64,000 nucleotides of DNA from Utricularia gibba (taxonomy: Eukaryota > Streptophyta > Magnoliopsida > Lamiales > Lentibulariaceae): the NCBI GenBank assembly GCA_002189035.1, contig NEEC01000015.1, positions 930,001-994,000 of the forward strand. Reading direction: 5' to 3'. Below are positions 34,438 to 48,500 of this stretch, in pieces. Position 1 is the stretch's first letter. Each line of letters begins with the position of its first letter. A program made the translations under genes and the position numbers. Below the pieces are notes generated by a model. That model saw only the letters and a list, made by a program, of their open reading frames with translations, made no database searches and was not told the DNA's origin.

Positions 34438-34878
34438 CGAGGCGTTTTCTTGTGTTAATAAGTCCTCCGTCAAGTGTAAAAACACCTCCTGCCCATTGTT
34501 CTCTTCAGTTTGGTGTGGCATAAAGATGCCTAGACTTTGAGCCACTCAGACAAATTTGCACAAGTTTTTTTCTTCTTGATACATAATGATAATATTGTCA
34601 GACTGATAAAGAGTTTAAGTTTACTGGATGAATGATCATCGAGAAACGAATCAGTTCAAACTGGAATACGATGTTTGAGCATATTTTGTTGTTTCTTAAT
34701 GATAAGTGATTACAGTGCAGATATGATAAAAGAGTTGTGCAAAGTAGGGAGCTTTGATAGCAACATGTTTCCATTTCGCCCCGGCACTTTTCAGCGCCAG
34801 GGAGATGAAGAAAACACAGGCCCTTCATCCAAAATATGCTGCTCCTGAACTTACACGCAACTAAACGAACCACTCACT
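34438..34878. other. Convergent 3' region, RPS13 / MCT gene
   Basis: No gene visible; 3' UTRs of the converging neighbours. Confidence 0.5.
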
Positions 34879-36559
34879 CTATGTCTTCTGCCCATCAGTT
34901 AAAATTTCTGGAAGACGATACCGCAGCATACCAAGAACTACAGGGGCAGGAGGATTTGAGTTAGTGCCATTGCGGGGTGGTTCGAGAATCACCGGCAAGA
35001 AGGCGGTGTCATCACACTCGAAGGCACAGTCCTTGAATCGTTTGATCAGTGCTTCTTTCCCCTGAAAAATGCAGAATGAATTCAAATATTCAACACAGCT
35101 CGGGAGAAAATTATCAATGGCTTGTCTACAAGACCTGAATCCTGGCCCAGCTGATGTCGCAGATCTTTCTGGAGTCAATGGCTTCACTCCACTTGTAGTC
35201 ACGGAGAACATTTCCGAACTTCACAGCTGCAGCTGGGGTGGTGAAGTTGACAAACGCGTAGCCCAGATTCTGTCGCTTCCTGGGAGTTTAGGGTCTTTCA
35301 GTACACAGAACTACAGTCGAATGACAAGATGTTATCTTTAACCACAGAACTAACCCAAAATCCATCGGCAAATACAAGAAATCGTACTCCAGGGAGTATT
35401 TTTGGCAGCACTGATCAAGAAACTTCAGCATAAAGTCCCTCCTGTAAAGAATTGTAGAGCAGGTCTTTTTCATGTAAAAAATTTGACTGATTGCTTTGTC
35501 AAAGAAAGTCATTGATAGAAAGAAGAAAAGGCATTAAAGAAGCAAATCATTGGCATTAATCACAGAGAGGCATCATTAATTCACGAAGGCAAAAAGGTGA
35601 GAGAGATGTATGGCGTTACTATTTTCGTTCAAGACTCAGAGGACTGAGAAGAAAGAGCTTTCGACGGCATATTGCAAATAGACAAAACAGTGAATTCAGA
35701 GTAGCAGCGTTTTGCATGGCAGAGAAAATAGCATGCCTTTTTAAACTTTATCACTGCATCAAGATCCCAACAAATCATCCGCTACAAGCAAATCCCATTT
35801 TCAACACGGGAAGTTGGAAAACCCAAAGAATGTGGTGCCCTTCATGGATTCTATATGGTAAAATAGACCACAGATTCCTAGGTCAAAGAGCCTATAACCT
35901 GCATGCTGAAAACGTTATGCATATAAAAAAAGCTTTCCCTCTTTTCTTCTTATGTTTTTTCAAAAAGTCACTGGTTTTTGTAGTGTTATTACCCATCCCC
36001 ATTGGAAATCATGCTAGATCATTAGACATGGATGAAAAGGAAGAGACAAAGCAAGCGGTACCTTATCTGGTTTGGGGTGTTTCTGATCATCACCGTGGTT
36101 TTAGTAAAAACTGGGTGTTTATCACAAGTAAATGGCCTCAACGGCAAGTTTTCAACTTGGTTTACTATCTTTTCTGAGTTCTTCACCGCCCATATTCTTT
36201 CAGGAGGTACCCGTGGGGGTCGCATTTTCTTTTTCGGCGAGGGAACAGGCTTCACCTTCTCTTCCCGGACTCGTATACTGCGACATTTCTTCGTAACAGG
36301 AGAAAAACGGTGTTTGAACCTCCCCGGGGCGCTGCTTCATCTCATTTAGAAGAGAAAAATCATCTTCTCCAATCGCTGACACTGTAACATTCCATGCGTT
36401 ACTGTAACCCACTGGCTGCTGCAGCAGCGGTAACACAACTCCAGGAGCCTGATGATGGAACTGCAAGAGAAGGTGAGGAAACATTTGATTTAGAAACAAA
36501 GAGCCCCTTTGCGAGGTTGGCCTCCACTCAGGAGCGTTGGGATTCAGTGGAACTCCCAT
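34879..36559 (-). CDS. MCT1: Mei2 C-terminal-RRM-only protein (MCT1/TEL-like); one frameshift
   Basis: Exons: 36559-36062, 35441-35355, 35279-35135 and 35061-34879; about 303 residues. Exon 1 starts MGVPLNPNAPEW, as in short Mei2-like proteins. The only RNA-binding module is the divergent RRM3 (RRM_2 family): TTVMIRNTPNQIRRDFMLKF, YDFLYLPMDFGKRQNLGYAF, VNFTTPAAA and RKICDISWARIQGKEALIKR. Mei2 proteins bind RNA and control meiosis and shoot development; versions with only this RRM form the MCT group (At1g37140, from memory). The frame shifts at an A3 run (plus-strand TTT, 36313-36315), where two A would link GEVQ to HRFSPVTKKCRSIRV. NQI replaces the usual NKY in the first RNP-like motif. Confidence 0.85.
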
Positions 36560-39500
36560 GATACAACAGGTGATAAGCTTGTTCTGAGTTCCTCTCACTC
36601 TTCATATAAGAGATGACCCTGTTCACAGTTTCCCAAACCACTACTAATTTGGTAAAATTATCTTCTGCGAAAAGCTAAAGCATACAGAGAATGTTACACC
36701 ATAATATAAATTTGGATAGAATCAAAAGATTCATAATGCTGAAGTAGACGACTTCAACCAAAACAGAGAGCATGATAACGGAACGCTTCAATAGCTTTTG
36801 GAAAACTAAGAAGAGTTTATACTGCCTAATCATTTCCAATGAACAAAAGAGCTATGAGGAAAATTTAGGGTTCAACAAAATCCATAGAAACAGCAGGCAC
36901 CCTTGAACTTGTCTGTGCACTTGAAACCGCATTGGCAGTCTACAGGTGGAGTCGCCTCTTGTGTCTCAAATGTCAATATCATCATTTCCATAGTCTCCAT
37001 GTTTCACTACTCTTCCATCGGGAGAAAGTATGTAACTCATACTTCATTTCGATCCAGCTGCCAGCTTTTTTCTCAGACTTCCTTTCTTGTGATTCATCTA
37101 AACATTGCAGCATCTTTCCACGTCCTTGCTGCTGTATAAAAAACCTATCATGGGAAGTCTCTCTAACATCAATCCTGGGTTCTGCAAACCCGGCTTTTAG
37201 ACATGCCTCCCATCGAAAAACCAGCGTTGTGAGCATCCAAGCGTCATCGAACGAATCAAATCATGGGTACAATGCATACGAGGTGACCATGCCACCATAC
37301 ATATTTCATTAGCAATTCTGTCCGCCCACCACGAAATACTATTATCCTGAATCAAACACCTTAAGAGCATAAAGCCATCATGCAATCCCCAAGTACCATA
37401 CTTTGGTGCACCAAGTGATCACCCAGCTCCCTCGATCGCACCAAAGACCCGCGAGATTCGTCGCAGAATAGGAAGGGGATGGGCAGCTGCCCAAACCCAA
37501 AGAATTTACAATCCGCCCAAAGCATGATGAACGACTTAACCACACGCAGCGTACCTGAAATAAATTCATATTCCATCCTCAATGGCTGAAGAAACAGTAT
37601 CCAAAAATTAGGGCACCACGCCAGAACTGGGAACTGAAGAATGCACCATACCCAAGCCAGAGGCATCGTTTCGTCCACCACCCAGAGGCCGTCGGCCAGG
37701 CATCCAAAATAATGGGCTTGAAGTATTTGAAAGTGGGCCTCAAAAGCCCAGGCCCGTAAATACGCTAATGGGCCCATGATAACCCCCATTCGAATTGGGC
37801 GAATTTCATCAGCCCAAATACGAAGAAATAGAAATTCTTCTCTATAAATAAATAACCAAGGCAGTCGCTCATTGATGATTCATTGGCGGCCTGGGACATG
37901 CCTTGGGCTCTACTCTGCGTATCTTTTGGGTAGGAACGTGAGAGTTGGAAGGTTTCTGGTGGGGATGGAGGAGGCAAGATCTTTGAATTGAGAAGTGGCG
38001 AGCACCGAGTCATTGATTGCAGTAGACGAAGGCATTGGGCTCCTCGGCCACAGTCTTTTTTATGATGCCTTGTTGCCTTCTTTACTGTGTAATTAGTGAG
38101 GAGTAGTTGCGGAGTAATGACTCAATAAAGAAACGGTTCCATGTTGTCTCCTCCACCTCGTCATCCCAGACCTCACCTTAGCCCCGATCACCATCATTAC
38201 AACTTCACAACCCTTCATTATTTCTGCTGTGTCAAGTCTATTTCTAGCACACACTTCCTAATCTAATTATTCCAATTTATTGTGCCAAAAGGGACTGTAA
38301 ACCCTACGCCCCAGACCCAAAACCACATCATCTAGCTCAGGATTCTTCGATATGATGGGGAGTGTTGCCACCGATTCATAGTTCATGTGCATCATGGCTT
38401 TGAAGGCAGCTAAGGGATTACTGATGTGAGAGGAGGGGGAGGGGCTTTCACCCTTTTATAAGGATGCTCATTCCTTTTTTGTGGTAGTGTCAATGGCGAA
38501 CAGCACAACGGCTTGGTGGTCCTAACAGAGAAAACCCTCCCCACCAAGCTTCCATTACTCCCCCACAAAATGAATATCACTGCATTGATTTGGTGGGGTT
38601 CCTTAGTAGTGCTTACGATGCTTGTGTAGGTGTGTGCATTCACACCCCACATGCCATACTCCCCCCAAAGCACTAGACCTACTACATCTACTACATCAAC
38701 ATCCAATTTGGTGGCCTTTCTCAGTACTCAGCCTTTACTTTCATCAAGTTCAGCAATTGTAGAATGAGTTTCGATGGTGGTCTGTCTAATGGATTCTAAT
38801 GACAGTACTCTTCAAAATCACTACCAAATGCTCGCCTTCTGTTTGGGAGTTTCTGCTACGTTCTAGGGTATCTGACAAGTATAACACAGACCCATAAGCT
38901 GTGCAGACACTACCCTAACCCAGTATTCCTGTAGATTTTACAACTCTAATCAACAAAAACGGGTCTCTAATGAAGAAGAATGATTGTGGTTTAGAGACCC
39001 AAAGTTTGGGGGCTGCCCTACATCTACATTGTCTGTCTTGCAGCTTCCAAGATAGGCAGCCATCTTTTTGTTGGAAAGGCTGATGCATGACATAAGTGTG
39101 CCCAGCCCTCCAACGCATTGATCATGATTCTTCGTTCCCTTGTTCTTCACAACATGCTATTTATTATCCATGAGGGTTCATGAATCTCCCCGAAGGATAT
39201 AATGCAACGATACTATTACATCACATGCAGCCTCCTGTGAAAATCACTCTTCGTTTCAATGCTCGCCGCTCAGTCTCTTTCAGTGGTTACGCTTCAGCCC
39301 CCACGTCGAGCGAACCTTCCTGCCTTCTCCTTGCAGCTCTATGGCGCAGCCAACAGTAATGCTACAGCCCAGTATCAGTAACTAACCAACATCACATGCA
39401 CAAATGTGAACCAAAGGGGCGCAGCGTAGTGAATGCTAAAGCGAGGGTTAGGTTCCGTAGCATGAGCAGACAAGCAATTGAATGAAAAAAAGAAAATAGT

Positions 39501-39900
39501 ATAACACATACACATGGTTGTGGGCAGCAGCGCAGAGCAGTCTGCGATCGACGGCTGCGATTAAAGCCCAGATCTTTGATCTGGGATTGATTGATTGATT
39601 GCGTTTGTCTCCCCCTGCAACTTTCCCTTCTTTTTTCCCCTTTAAATGCATGAAATTGGGTATGCTTTTGGGGCATGGAAACGAACTCATTCAAAGATGT
39701 GCTTTGCCGCAAGGGGTAAAGTAAAAAACAATAACGTTTTCTTACAGTGTACAGTGAACCAGCATACATACTGATAAGGCTGCAGCTCAGGCAGGCAGCG
39801 CCGATGCTGCTAACTGCTTTGCTTTCTTCAATTAGGCGTAAGCATGCAGAACCGCCTCCGGCTTTGACCATTTAACAGTGACGCGTTCTCACCGCTTGCC
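36560..39900. other. Gene-poor region with an orphan promoter-like cluster
   Basis: No protein gene is supported. Open frames at 37361-37789, 38410-38706 and 39392-39871 (all minus) have no family resemblance or conserved motif. A site II cluster and TATA box at 37710-37850 are listed separately. A perfect 9 bp inverted repeat GCTTGGTGG / CCACCAAGC lies at 38511-38519 and 38541-38549. Confidence 0.5.
37710..37850 (+). promoter_or_regulatory. Site II cluster with TATA box, no protein gene downstream
   Basis: At least five TGGGCY or RGCCCA motifs between 37710 and 37816 are followed by TATAAATA at 37843-37850 on the plus strand. Downstream DNA to about 38100 has normal GC and only tiny frames. 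This could be a promoter of a non-coding RNA or micropeptide gene. Confidence 0.45.
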
Positions 39901-42214
39901 GCCGTCCACCACCCGTTCTCAAATTTCAAGTTTTTTTTGTCTGAATCGGAAGTTGACTTTTTTGGGAATCCGTACGCAATTTGTTATACTTTAGGTAGAA
40001 ATTAGCTACGGAGCTGAACCTCCTCAATTTAGAAAATTATACATCTTCATATATATTTTAAAAAATTGATCATTTTTAATATTAATTTTTTAGAAAAGAG
40101 AAATTCTGGAATTTGTAAATGGATTCCGTGAAACACGCAATATAAATTTTAATAAATTCTTTAAAAAAAAAGGAAAATAACAATAACGTGCATTTTAAAA
40201 TTAGAAATAGTTATTACAAAACGCCACCCCATCCAATAAACGGCAAGAAAGCAGCAATCTGATGCGACTTGTGTTGTTATTTGGGTTATGTCATGTATTT
40301 TGTTGCCGAGCCACCGTACAAAAACACATAATCCGACACTATCTGCATCTGTTATTACATTTTTAACTTACATTATAATTTAATTAATAACGTATTTAAA
40401 TAAATATACATTTTACGATTAAAATTAAGCACACTCACATATATATAATACATGTGTGTTTACAAATGAATATAAAAAATAACGTTATAATTAATATATA
40501 TTTTGAAAAAAAGATAAAAAATAAAATTTGCTTTACTAGGAAAACTCTTACAAGATAGTAGTTTCATATATCGGGTTGGATTTATTATCTAAATATTTTA
40601 TAAATTAAACATATATTCTAAACACTCTATTCAAAATACTATCATATGCATACTGCTAAAATACCATATTGGTTACTCAAGCTATGACACATGACAAATG
40701 TTCTAATGTCATATTGAAATTAAAGATTTGATAGCTTTTACGAATAAACGTTAATTATATTTAAAAATATTAAATTCAACTTATTAATAATAATTCATAA
40801 TCTCTTTTATAAGATTGTGTTAGGCATTTTGATTATAAGATATGGTTGGGGTTGCACATCTACAAGACACATTAACATATTGAAAAGCGAGTGGAGCGTC
40901 ATCCATTCCGAATGCAATGTATTCAGAGAGCCACCATGCTTTGTTTCTTTTGGTCGCTTTTTGAATCAAAATAATAATAATTAATAATTAATACTGAATA
41001 GCATAATGCGTTGATGACGTCATGAGTTAATCCCCGTACACCACTTGCTGATTGGATAAAACAAGTTGATAATGCGGATTAATTATCTTAATCAATTATT
41101 GGAGATTGGCGTGCGTGCTGGCCACCGCTTAAAAAAATCCCTATGAATTCTGGACGGTGCATAATAATGATTCAATTAAATTCAAATAATTCTAAAATCG
41201 TGATTCAATCATAGATTAATTATGATTCAATTAATTTGAGGGTGGAAATTTTTCATTTATTTAATGGAAATAAATAAATATATAAACATATTTATTTATT
41301 ATATATGTCGGGATTTGGAAATCTCTATTCCGTGGAGTGCACCTGCAGTGGAGATGGGATGATGATCCGGTCAAAGCAAGAGCAGTGGATGTGGGCCCCC
41401 ACAAACGACCTGCTGCCATATAACCTTGACCCTGTGGAATCACTTTTGTTCCCTCAGAAATTATAATAATATTTTAAACCCTTGTGCATTTTAGTCATTT
41501 ACGGAATTACCCTTCCCTCAGACAAGGCCTGGGGGTGGTGATGGGGGGGACCCCTCCCCCCCATCCTCCCTCCCTGTACTCACCTCTGCAATGGGTAACG
41601 CACATGGACCATCAGATAGAAAAATTGTCCTATCCCATTTCACACAATCGCCATGAATGATGCATTACAACACATTGCATATGCAGCAAATAATACAGAG
41701 AAAAAAGTTTTGAGGTGTAGGGGAGGGGAGGGCAGCTAGGCGGGTACTGTGTAAAGGTGAAACCAATGGAGAGTAGGAGGAAGAAGAAGAAGAAGCAAGC
41801 TAGAGGCAAAGTCAAGCGACATAAACGACGCTTGCTTTCTCTCCTTTTTATGAGCAAGCACAGTTCCTGCTGCCGCTGCTGCTGCAATATGTACATTTCC
41901 CCACCTTTCTTTTTCCCCATCCCACTCGGGCCCGGATCCCTTTGACTGCACCTTGTAAAAAAAACAAAACAAAAGGGAAAGGAATCTCAATGACCCCAAA
42001 GGCGACCATTTTCCAAAACTTATCCCCCTTCCTCCTCCCCCCACTACCTTCCTATTTACATCCTCTATCCTCCTCCCACTCTGAAAGCAGTGACTTGTAA
42101 GTCTGTGTGTATCTCCCCTCCCTCCCACCTTGTGGCAAGTAGCCCCCTCAAATCCCAATGCCTTTTACCAAAGTGAAGAAGCACAAGCACTTTTGCACCC
42201 ACCAATGATCTGTG
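39901..42214. other. AT-rich intergenic DNA and PIP5K 3' region
   Basis: AT-rich from 39950 to 41320. A palindromic bZIP-type site, TGACGTCA, lies at about 41013-41020. Several copies of TGATTCAAT occur at 41160-41235. From 41330 the GC rises, and pyrimidine-rich sequence leads into the PIP5K 3' UTR. Confidence 0.5.
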
Positions 42215-45200
42215 CTACCTGTCCTCCACGAATATCCTTCCAATAAAATCACGGAATCGTTTGGAGTAGAGCTTAGGATCTACGGCAGAGATGGAAATGG
42301 GGTCGGCTTGTAAGGACTTGTAGGCGTGCTCCAGCTTCTTGCTGATGTCGTAGTCTTGCAGGATGTCAATGATCCCAAAGTAGAGGATGACTTCGTAGAT
42401 TTCAGCGGTGTTGGCGGGTGGATGGTTGTATCCGGTGCTCCTCCGAACCACCTGCTCCACGCGAGCAGGCATGTTGGCTCCCAGCCTTATCAATGGTTTC
42501 CTGACAGAAACCAGGGGACTGGGATCAAAATCACCACGTGATAAGAACAGCCAAACTGGGAGGTTCTAGAACAAGTTGGCATTTAAAAAACTCAATTCCA
42601 CTGTCGTGATCAGCTTCAATGGAATAGTTAATAAGCTGATATTTCAACTCAAGATGACAGACTGTAAAGAATGAGAACAACATCTCTGAAAAATGGGATA
42701 TGTACCTTCCAGCCAAGACACGATCCCTGTCTTGTAGCTCTGCCTCGATGAATCTACATTGGCGCAAAAACTTCAGCTTTTGGCATGAGTCGCTCTTCCC
42801 TGGAAAGCAAAGAACTTGCATTAACTCCTTTAGTGACTGGAACAAACATAGCATGTGCATCATTGAAGCAGTAAGAACTCGGTTTACCTGCACGAATTAT
42901 GAAAGGGGATAATCCAATCTTGTCCCCAGAACTAACATCACGAAAGTGAAGGCCAACCAAGAGACTATAGTCCATTATCCCTTCTGTCTCCAAGAATTTG
43001 CAATCACGCTCAATTTGCCTACATCCATCCAATACACTGAAGAATCAGGAGCTTTGCCGACATTGAGATGCAAAAATCAATAGGGAACGTGGGAAAGGAA
43101 ACACTGACTTGATCATCTCGTTGTACCAAGTCGACTGCAGCCTAAATACATAGTTCAAGTCGAGGTCCTTCAGAGTGGTGGTTTCGTCGATCACCGCATC
43201 CGGGTGATCAGCCGTCCGTCCATGGGATGATCCCTTCAGGTCAAATCTTCTATGGATTGTATACTCCGAGCAGAATAGATTTCCCATTACAATGAACCTC
43301 GTCTGATTTAAAAATGGACACACAGTAAGCAGATTAGTTGCAACCCATAGAAAACAAGGTTTTAGGTAGCAAAAGGGGCATGTGTGAAAGAAAGTATACC
43401 TTCGTGCCACCCACTCTTTTAACACAATGGACACCATAGAATCTTGTGACAAGGGAATTTTCATACCGATACACATGCTCATAATAGTTTGGAAGCATTT
43501 TAATGAGCACCTGCAGAAAAAAGTTATCCATGTTCAGCTTTGTCTTCTTGCAATTTTAACAAGGCAAGAAGACTGAAACCAACCTTCACTTCTGATTTTT
43601 TCACCGTTTTAATCATAAAACGATCATCCTGTGTCAAGTAGAAGGAGCTCCCACTTTTTCCTGGAGATGAAAGCTCTCTCAGAGCATCGTTACCGCAGAT
43701 GGCTAGCATATAGTCGGCAGGATCCACTTGAAACAACTCCCTCAAATGCCTGAAAACAAATGGAATCAGAAACCCATAAAATAAGAAAATACGGAACAAA
43801 TAGCTAGGACTTTATTTGGTCACCTAAACACAACAGGACAGTAGTCCTTCCACCTAAAGTCCATAGACTGATGTGGAGGGGTAAGCTTGGATCCTTCTGC
43901 TGGAAACCTTGTCCAGAATTTCTCTTTCGGATCGAAATCAGTCGGCTTAAGGTCTCGGCTAATCGACGCATGCTTCCCAACAGAATACCTGAGAGTGCAG
44001 CAAGATACATCACATTAAGAGTGAACGGAATGTGTAGCAAGGGCTTCAAGTTTGATGCCAATTTCTTTATACCTTATACCCAACTGGAGATTGAGCATCA
44101 GGTCATAATTCTTGTGCCCTTTACATATTGTCTGCCCGGGCTTCTTAGGTTCACCACTGCTGCAAAAATTTGGATTCCTCCTAAACTGCTTGATAGCATC
44201 TCGATCAAAGGCAAGGCCATTTCTAAACAACATCGAAGCTTCCATGTTATCAAGAATATCACAAGTTATATCTCCAGCTTCCCCATCAGATTCCCATATG
44301 CAGATTCTTGGGAAGTTCCTCTCCATGGTCCCCTTCTCCCCCATCATCATATTCACCCCTTCCTCCGAGACCACCATGAGCGGGGTGGATAGCTTATGAG
44401 TTGAAAAACAGCTACCAAAACCAGCTTCACACATCACCATACTACTATTGTTGTTGTTGTTCCCGTTCTTGCCAGGGTAAAAAGTACCGTTCAGCATTTC
44501 TACACTACCATTGTTTTTGCCTGAATCATTCGACCAGCAACCGATGTAACAACTACCATCCGGCCAAGTGAACACACCATGACCCTTAGGAATACCATTC
44601 TCCCAATCCCCATCGTATCGGTTACCATTAATCCAGACCAGAACACCCCTCCCATGAATCATCCCATTCTTCCATTCCCCGATATATTCGTTACCGTTTT
44701 TCCATAGATACCTTCCCTGCCCATCTTGCAAATTTTTCCTCCATTGTCCTTCGTAATAATCTCCATTACTGTAATGCTTAACCCCAAACCCGTGCTTCCG
44801 ATCCCCAGACCATGAACCCTTGTACATATCGCCATCGGCTCCAATAAAAGTCCCAGTACCCTCCATCCGACCAGACTTGAACTCCCCCTCAAAAGTCGCT
44901 CCAGAGGGCCAAGAGAATCTTCCTTTACCACAGGCTTTCCCCTTCTTCCAATCCCCTTCATACATGCACCCATCCCTCCACAAGTACTTCCCAGATCCGT
45001 GAGGCGTCTTGTTGGAAAAGGTCCCGATATACAGATCCCCGTTGGGTAGATGCTTCTCAATGATAGCAGAAGCCGAGTCAGTCTCAGAAATCGAAGTGGG
45101 TGTCACTCTACGGCAAGCCGCCTGCGACTTGCTTCTGGGTATTATAATCGGTGATCTGGGCGTCGTCGCCGTGGAAACGCTTTCAATAAAAAGATCCTCA

Positions 45201-45259
45201 GACGCAGTTCTGTTTTCATTTTCCGCTGCTAGCTTCACGCTCAAGAATGATTCGGGCAT
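42215..45259 (-). CDS. PIP5K: Phosphatidylinositol 4-phosphate 5-kinase with MORN repeats (PIP5K1/2 type)
   Basis: Makes PI(4,5)P2 at the plasma membrane. Exons: 45259-44073, 43988-43824, 43749-43584, 43510-43400, 43302-43109, 43018-42888, 42799-42706 and 42500-42215; about 777 residues, all in phase. Residues about 70-255 hold eight MORN repeats (first [20 protein letters not shown]). A linker contains [20 protein letters not shown], diagnostic of the PIP5K1/PIP5K2 pair. The kinase core has [32 protein letters not shown], the ATP-binding [19 protein letters not shown] and [13 protein letters not shown]. It also has the activation/specificity loop end [16 protein letters not shown] and the C-terminal [13 protein letters not shown]. 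It matches At1g77740 (PIP5K2) from memory. The leader carries a (CT)n tract. Confidence 0.95.
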
Positions 45260-45500
45260 TTTGGCTCCGACCCACTAAAATTGGCCGGTTTTTTTTGCAG
45301 TTTACCGTCAAGGAATCAGCAAATAGAACCGGCGACAGACTCCAACGGTAGCAGGAGCAACAGCATTACCTCCGTTAATGGCTTGACGGGTTTTGAGGGA
45401 ATGTGAGTTCAAAGAGACAGAGAAAGACGGACGAGCAAGGGGTTAAAAGAGTAAAGCAGGAAAGAAGCGAGAGCGAGAGCGACGACGACAAGAGGCAGAT

Positions 45501-45539
<39 letters not shown>
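45501..45539 (-). repeat. GA/CT microsatellite in the PIP5K 5' leader
   Basis: 39 bp of GA repeats with one AA interruption; on the coding (minus) strand it is a CT tract about 240 bp before the ATG. GA/CT leaders are common targets of plant BPC (GAGA-binding) factors. Confidence 0.8.
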
Positions 45540-48500
45540 CGGAGGCAAAATCAACGCGGCCGTATTCAGCATTTACATTTTATGCCAGCTAAACAAACTC
45601 CCCATAAATAAAAAAGGAAAAGGAAAAAAAAAAGAGACGTTAAATTTTTAATTAAAAAAAATGCGATGACGCGACAAATCATGAAATTATCTATATGCCC
45701 CTACCCTCCAAACATACCATAATATTGTATTTCCATACTTGACACAAATAATGTCCCCTCATTTTCATTCTCACGTTTTAATTTCCATTTATTTCAAGAA
45801 TTTCACAATACCAAATTACAATATTATAATTTTTTTAATCACAATAGATTATTACCATTTTTATCAAAAATTGATAGTACGAGAAAACTGTTCGAAAATA
45901 GTTGGCGTGACAAGACGCTTCAGACATAGCACAAGATCATGAGGCATTCAAGCTATGTATGTACGTACCTTATTATTTCCTATTTCAGAATATATATTAT
46001 TTTATTGTAATTGTATTTTTTTTAATAATAAATAAATGAATTTTGTGATTGGATGCGTGGAATATCGATCAAGGCACACACAGACAGACAGACGCTCGAC
46101 TTTGAACCGGACCGGCTGCGGTATTTTTTAGAAATACATTCTTTTTTATTATTTTAAATTACTGGTATATTTTGAAACGTAGTGGCAGGGCATATTGGTC
46201 TTTGCCGTGGGTGACTATGGGTATATCGGTCATTTCAATAGCTACCACTACGGTAGACGGACACGGCGTCCCTCGTCCTTGTGTTCTGCCCAATCGGCTT
46301 CCGTTGCCCCTGTTCGTGTGACATATTTACTAAACTGCCATGACCCTAATCGCGAATGTAGGATGTTGATGGATCGCGTTCCATTACCGGAATCGTTTGA
46401 GAAACACTAAATACCAAATGGATGATAAATGATTAGGATACAAGTGTAAAGTTATAAAAACCGTTTATAAATGATTCGAATCCGAATCCAAACCATGTTA
46501 CAAATCAATTATTTGTATGTAAATATTTTTTTATATAACTTTATTAAGTAATATGAATAAAAATAATATATGTTTATAAATAAATAAAATCTCAACTTGA
46601 TAGCGAAATATTTGGTAGACCAGTTATATAATTTAAATATTCGTGTATTAATAACAATGCATGTTTGATAAATTAGTTTAATAATGCATTAGTATTTTAT
46701 AAAGTAATATAAAACATTCCAAATGAGATATTTTAAAACTCATGTAAGAGTTAGTTTTTGTTAAATAAATGAATTTATAAAAATATATATATTAAATACT
46801 TTTTATCAAATATAATATTATTTTAAATATATATCTTCAAAACTTGTATATCAAACAAAATTTAATCTTAATTATATAAACATGTTTATCCAAATACAAA
46901 TAAATCAAATATTTTATAAATTATATTATGCTACTCAACACAATCTAAATTTATTTGAAATTAGATATTTGGAGTAAGACAGAAAAATGAATTTTGAGAT
47001 TGATAATAATTAAAATAAAAATAAAAGCAACAAAAATATATTCGATTCTTATCTAGAATCAATTGGATAAAAATGAATAAGTTTCAAATACTTATCTTTA
47101 AGTATGTTTGATTTCGATTTCTATTGTTGGATGGCAAATTGTTTTCACCTTATTTTTTTTATTATAAGATTTCGCATGACTTGGGAATCTCCTATTTTTA
47201 TTTTTAAGACGACATATAACTAAAAACCATATTCTAAATTCCGTCTCATCTTCATTGTTGCTACAATCCAATGCTACAATAGAAAACAGAAATTGGTGAG
47301 GCCCCGGTTTTGAAAACACCAAGTACATGCACTTGAGCAACCTTTCATGTGTTAGGATATAATTATCTTACTAGCATTATTATTCCCGGTTATCCACGTA
47401 TGGCTATTACACTATAACCGCCTTTTAAATTTCAAAACAGCACCCCGGGGTGGGGCCCACCCTATTCACATCCTCCTAGGTGGCTCCTCCGCATCCACAG
47501 TGTCCGCATTCAATGCAATCTCCATCTCCCCGCGGCTCCTCATTAAATAAATTAGGGTTTGAAACCCTAAACCCCAAAAACAGAGTATGGATTTTTAGGG
47601 TTTTTTGGTTACGTGGATTAATTTGAAAACGAAACATTATATAGTTTAGGAGCATTGGGAACACGTAGATGGTGCCATGAAGGGGGACCAACGGGGGTAT
47701 GTGTTGCTCCAAGGTATTTGTTTACATGGGGTGGTCGTGATCAGGGCGGATCGAAGCCCAGATACGGCGACACGTGCCGCCGTGTCATGGGACTCGATGG
47801 GCTGCTTGGGGGACACAGGCAGCACCTAACCCTAACGCGACTACAGGGGGGGAGCACATTCACTACCATGTGACCAAGTGCTAGAATCATTGAATCCTCA
47901 CATGCAATTTCTTATTCGTCTTTTTTTTCCGTTATTGATAATGGTTATAATAATGACAATAATAGGATACAAGAAGGAAGTTGGATGCATATCTTGTGCC
48001 CCATCCAATCATGACCCCAGAAAAATCCAATTTGTTTAGTTTTTTAATAATATAATTGAACCCATATTAATTTACGAAACGTAAATTAAAATTGATTAAA
48101 AAATACAAATAGATTCTTCTGAAAAAAAAAACAAATTCAAAAGGAATTTTCATTTTTAAAGAATTACAAAAACCAAACTTTTGTTTTATTATAATTAATT
48201 CTCGAAAATTGATTCTCATCAAACAAAAACCAATCAATACTTAATTCTTAAGATATGCTTACTTCAAAAACATTTTTCAAAAAAAGATTTAATATCTTAT
48301 TAAAAATAAAAACACTCGATTTTTTTAAAAAAAATTAACTCATAAAATATTTTTGTAAAAGTGAAACTAAAAAATGGAGAGAAAAATAATATTTAGTTTT
48401 ATTTTTTTGTGGGGGGAAAAACGATGGGAAGGACGCACATGCGAAGCCAAAGAGATCAATTCAGCATGGATACACATATCTTGAGATTCGATTCCGTGAC

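Noticed and set aside
37361..37789. 142-residue minus-strand frame, briefly considered as a wax synthase (MBOAT) fragment
   Set aside because: Only a weak resemblance over a dozen residues, no catalytic His region, overlaps the site II cluster.
38511..38549. 9 bp perfect inverted repeat as a microRNA hairpin
   Set aside because: Stem far too short with a 21-base loop; no known plant miRNA core found in it.
39392..39871. 159-residue minus-strand frame
   Set aside because: No domain, composition like random frame in GC-moderate DNA, no splice or promoter context.
46465..46490. GATTCGAATCCGAATCC as a tRNA B box
   Set aside because: No A box or cloverleaf arms at the right spacing.
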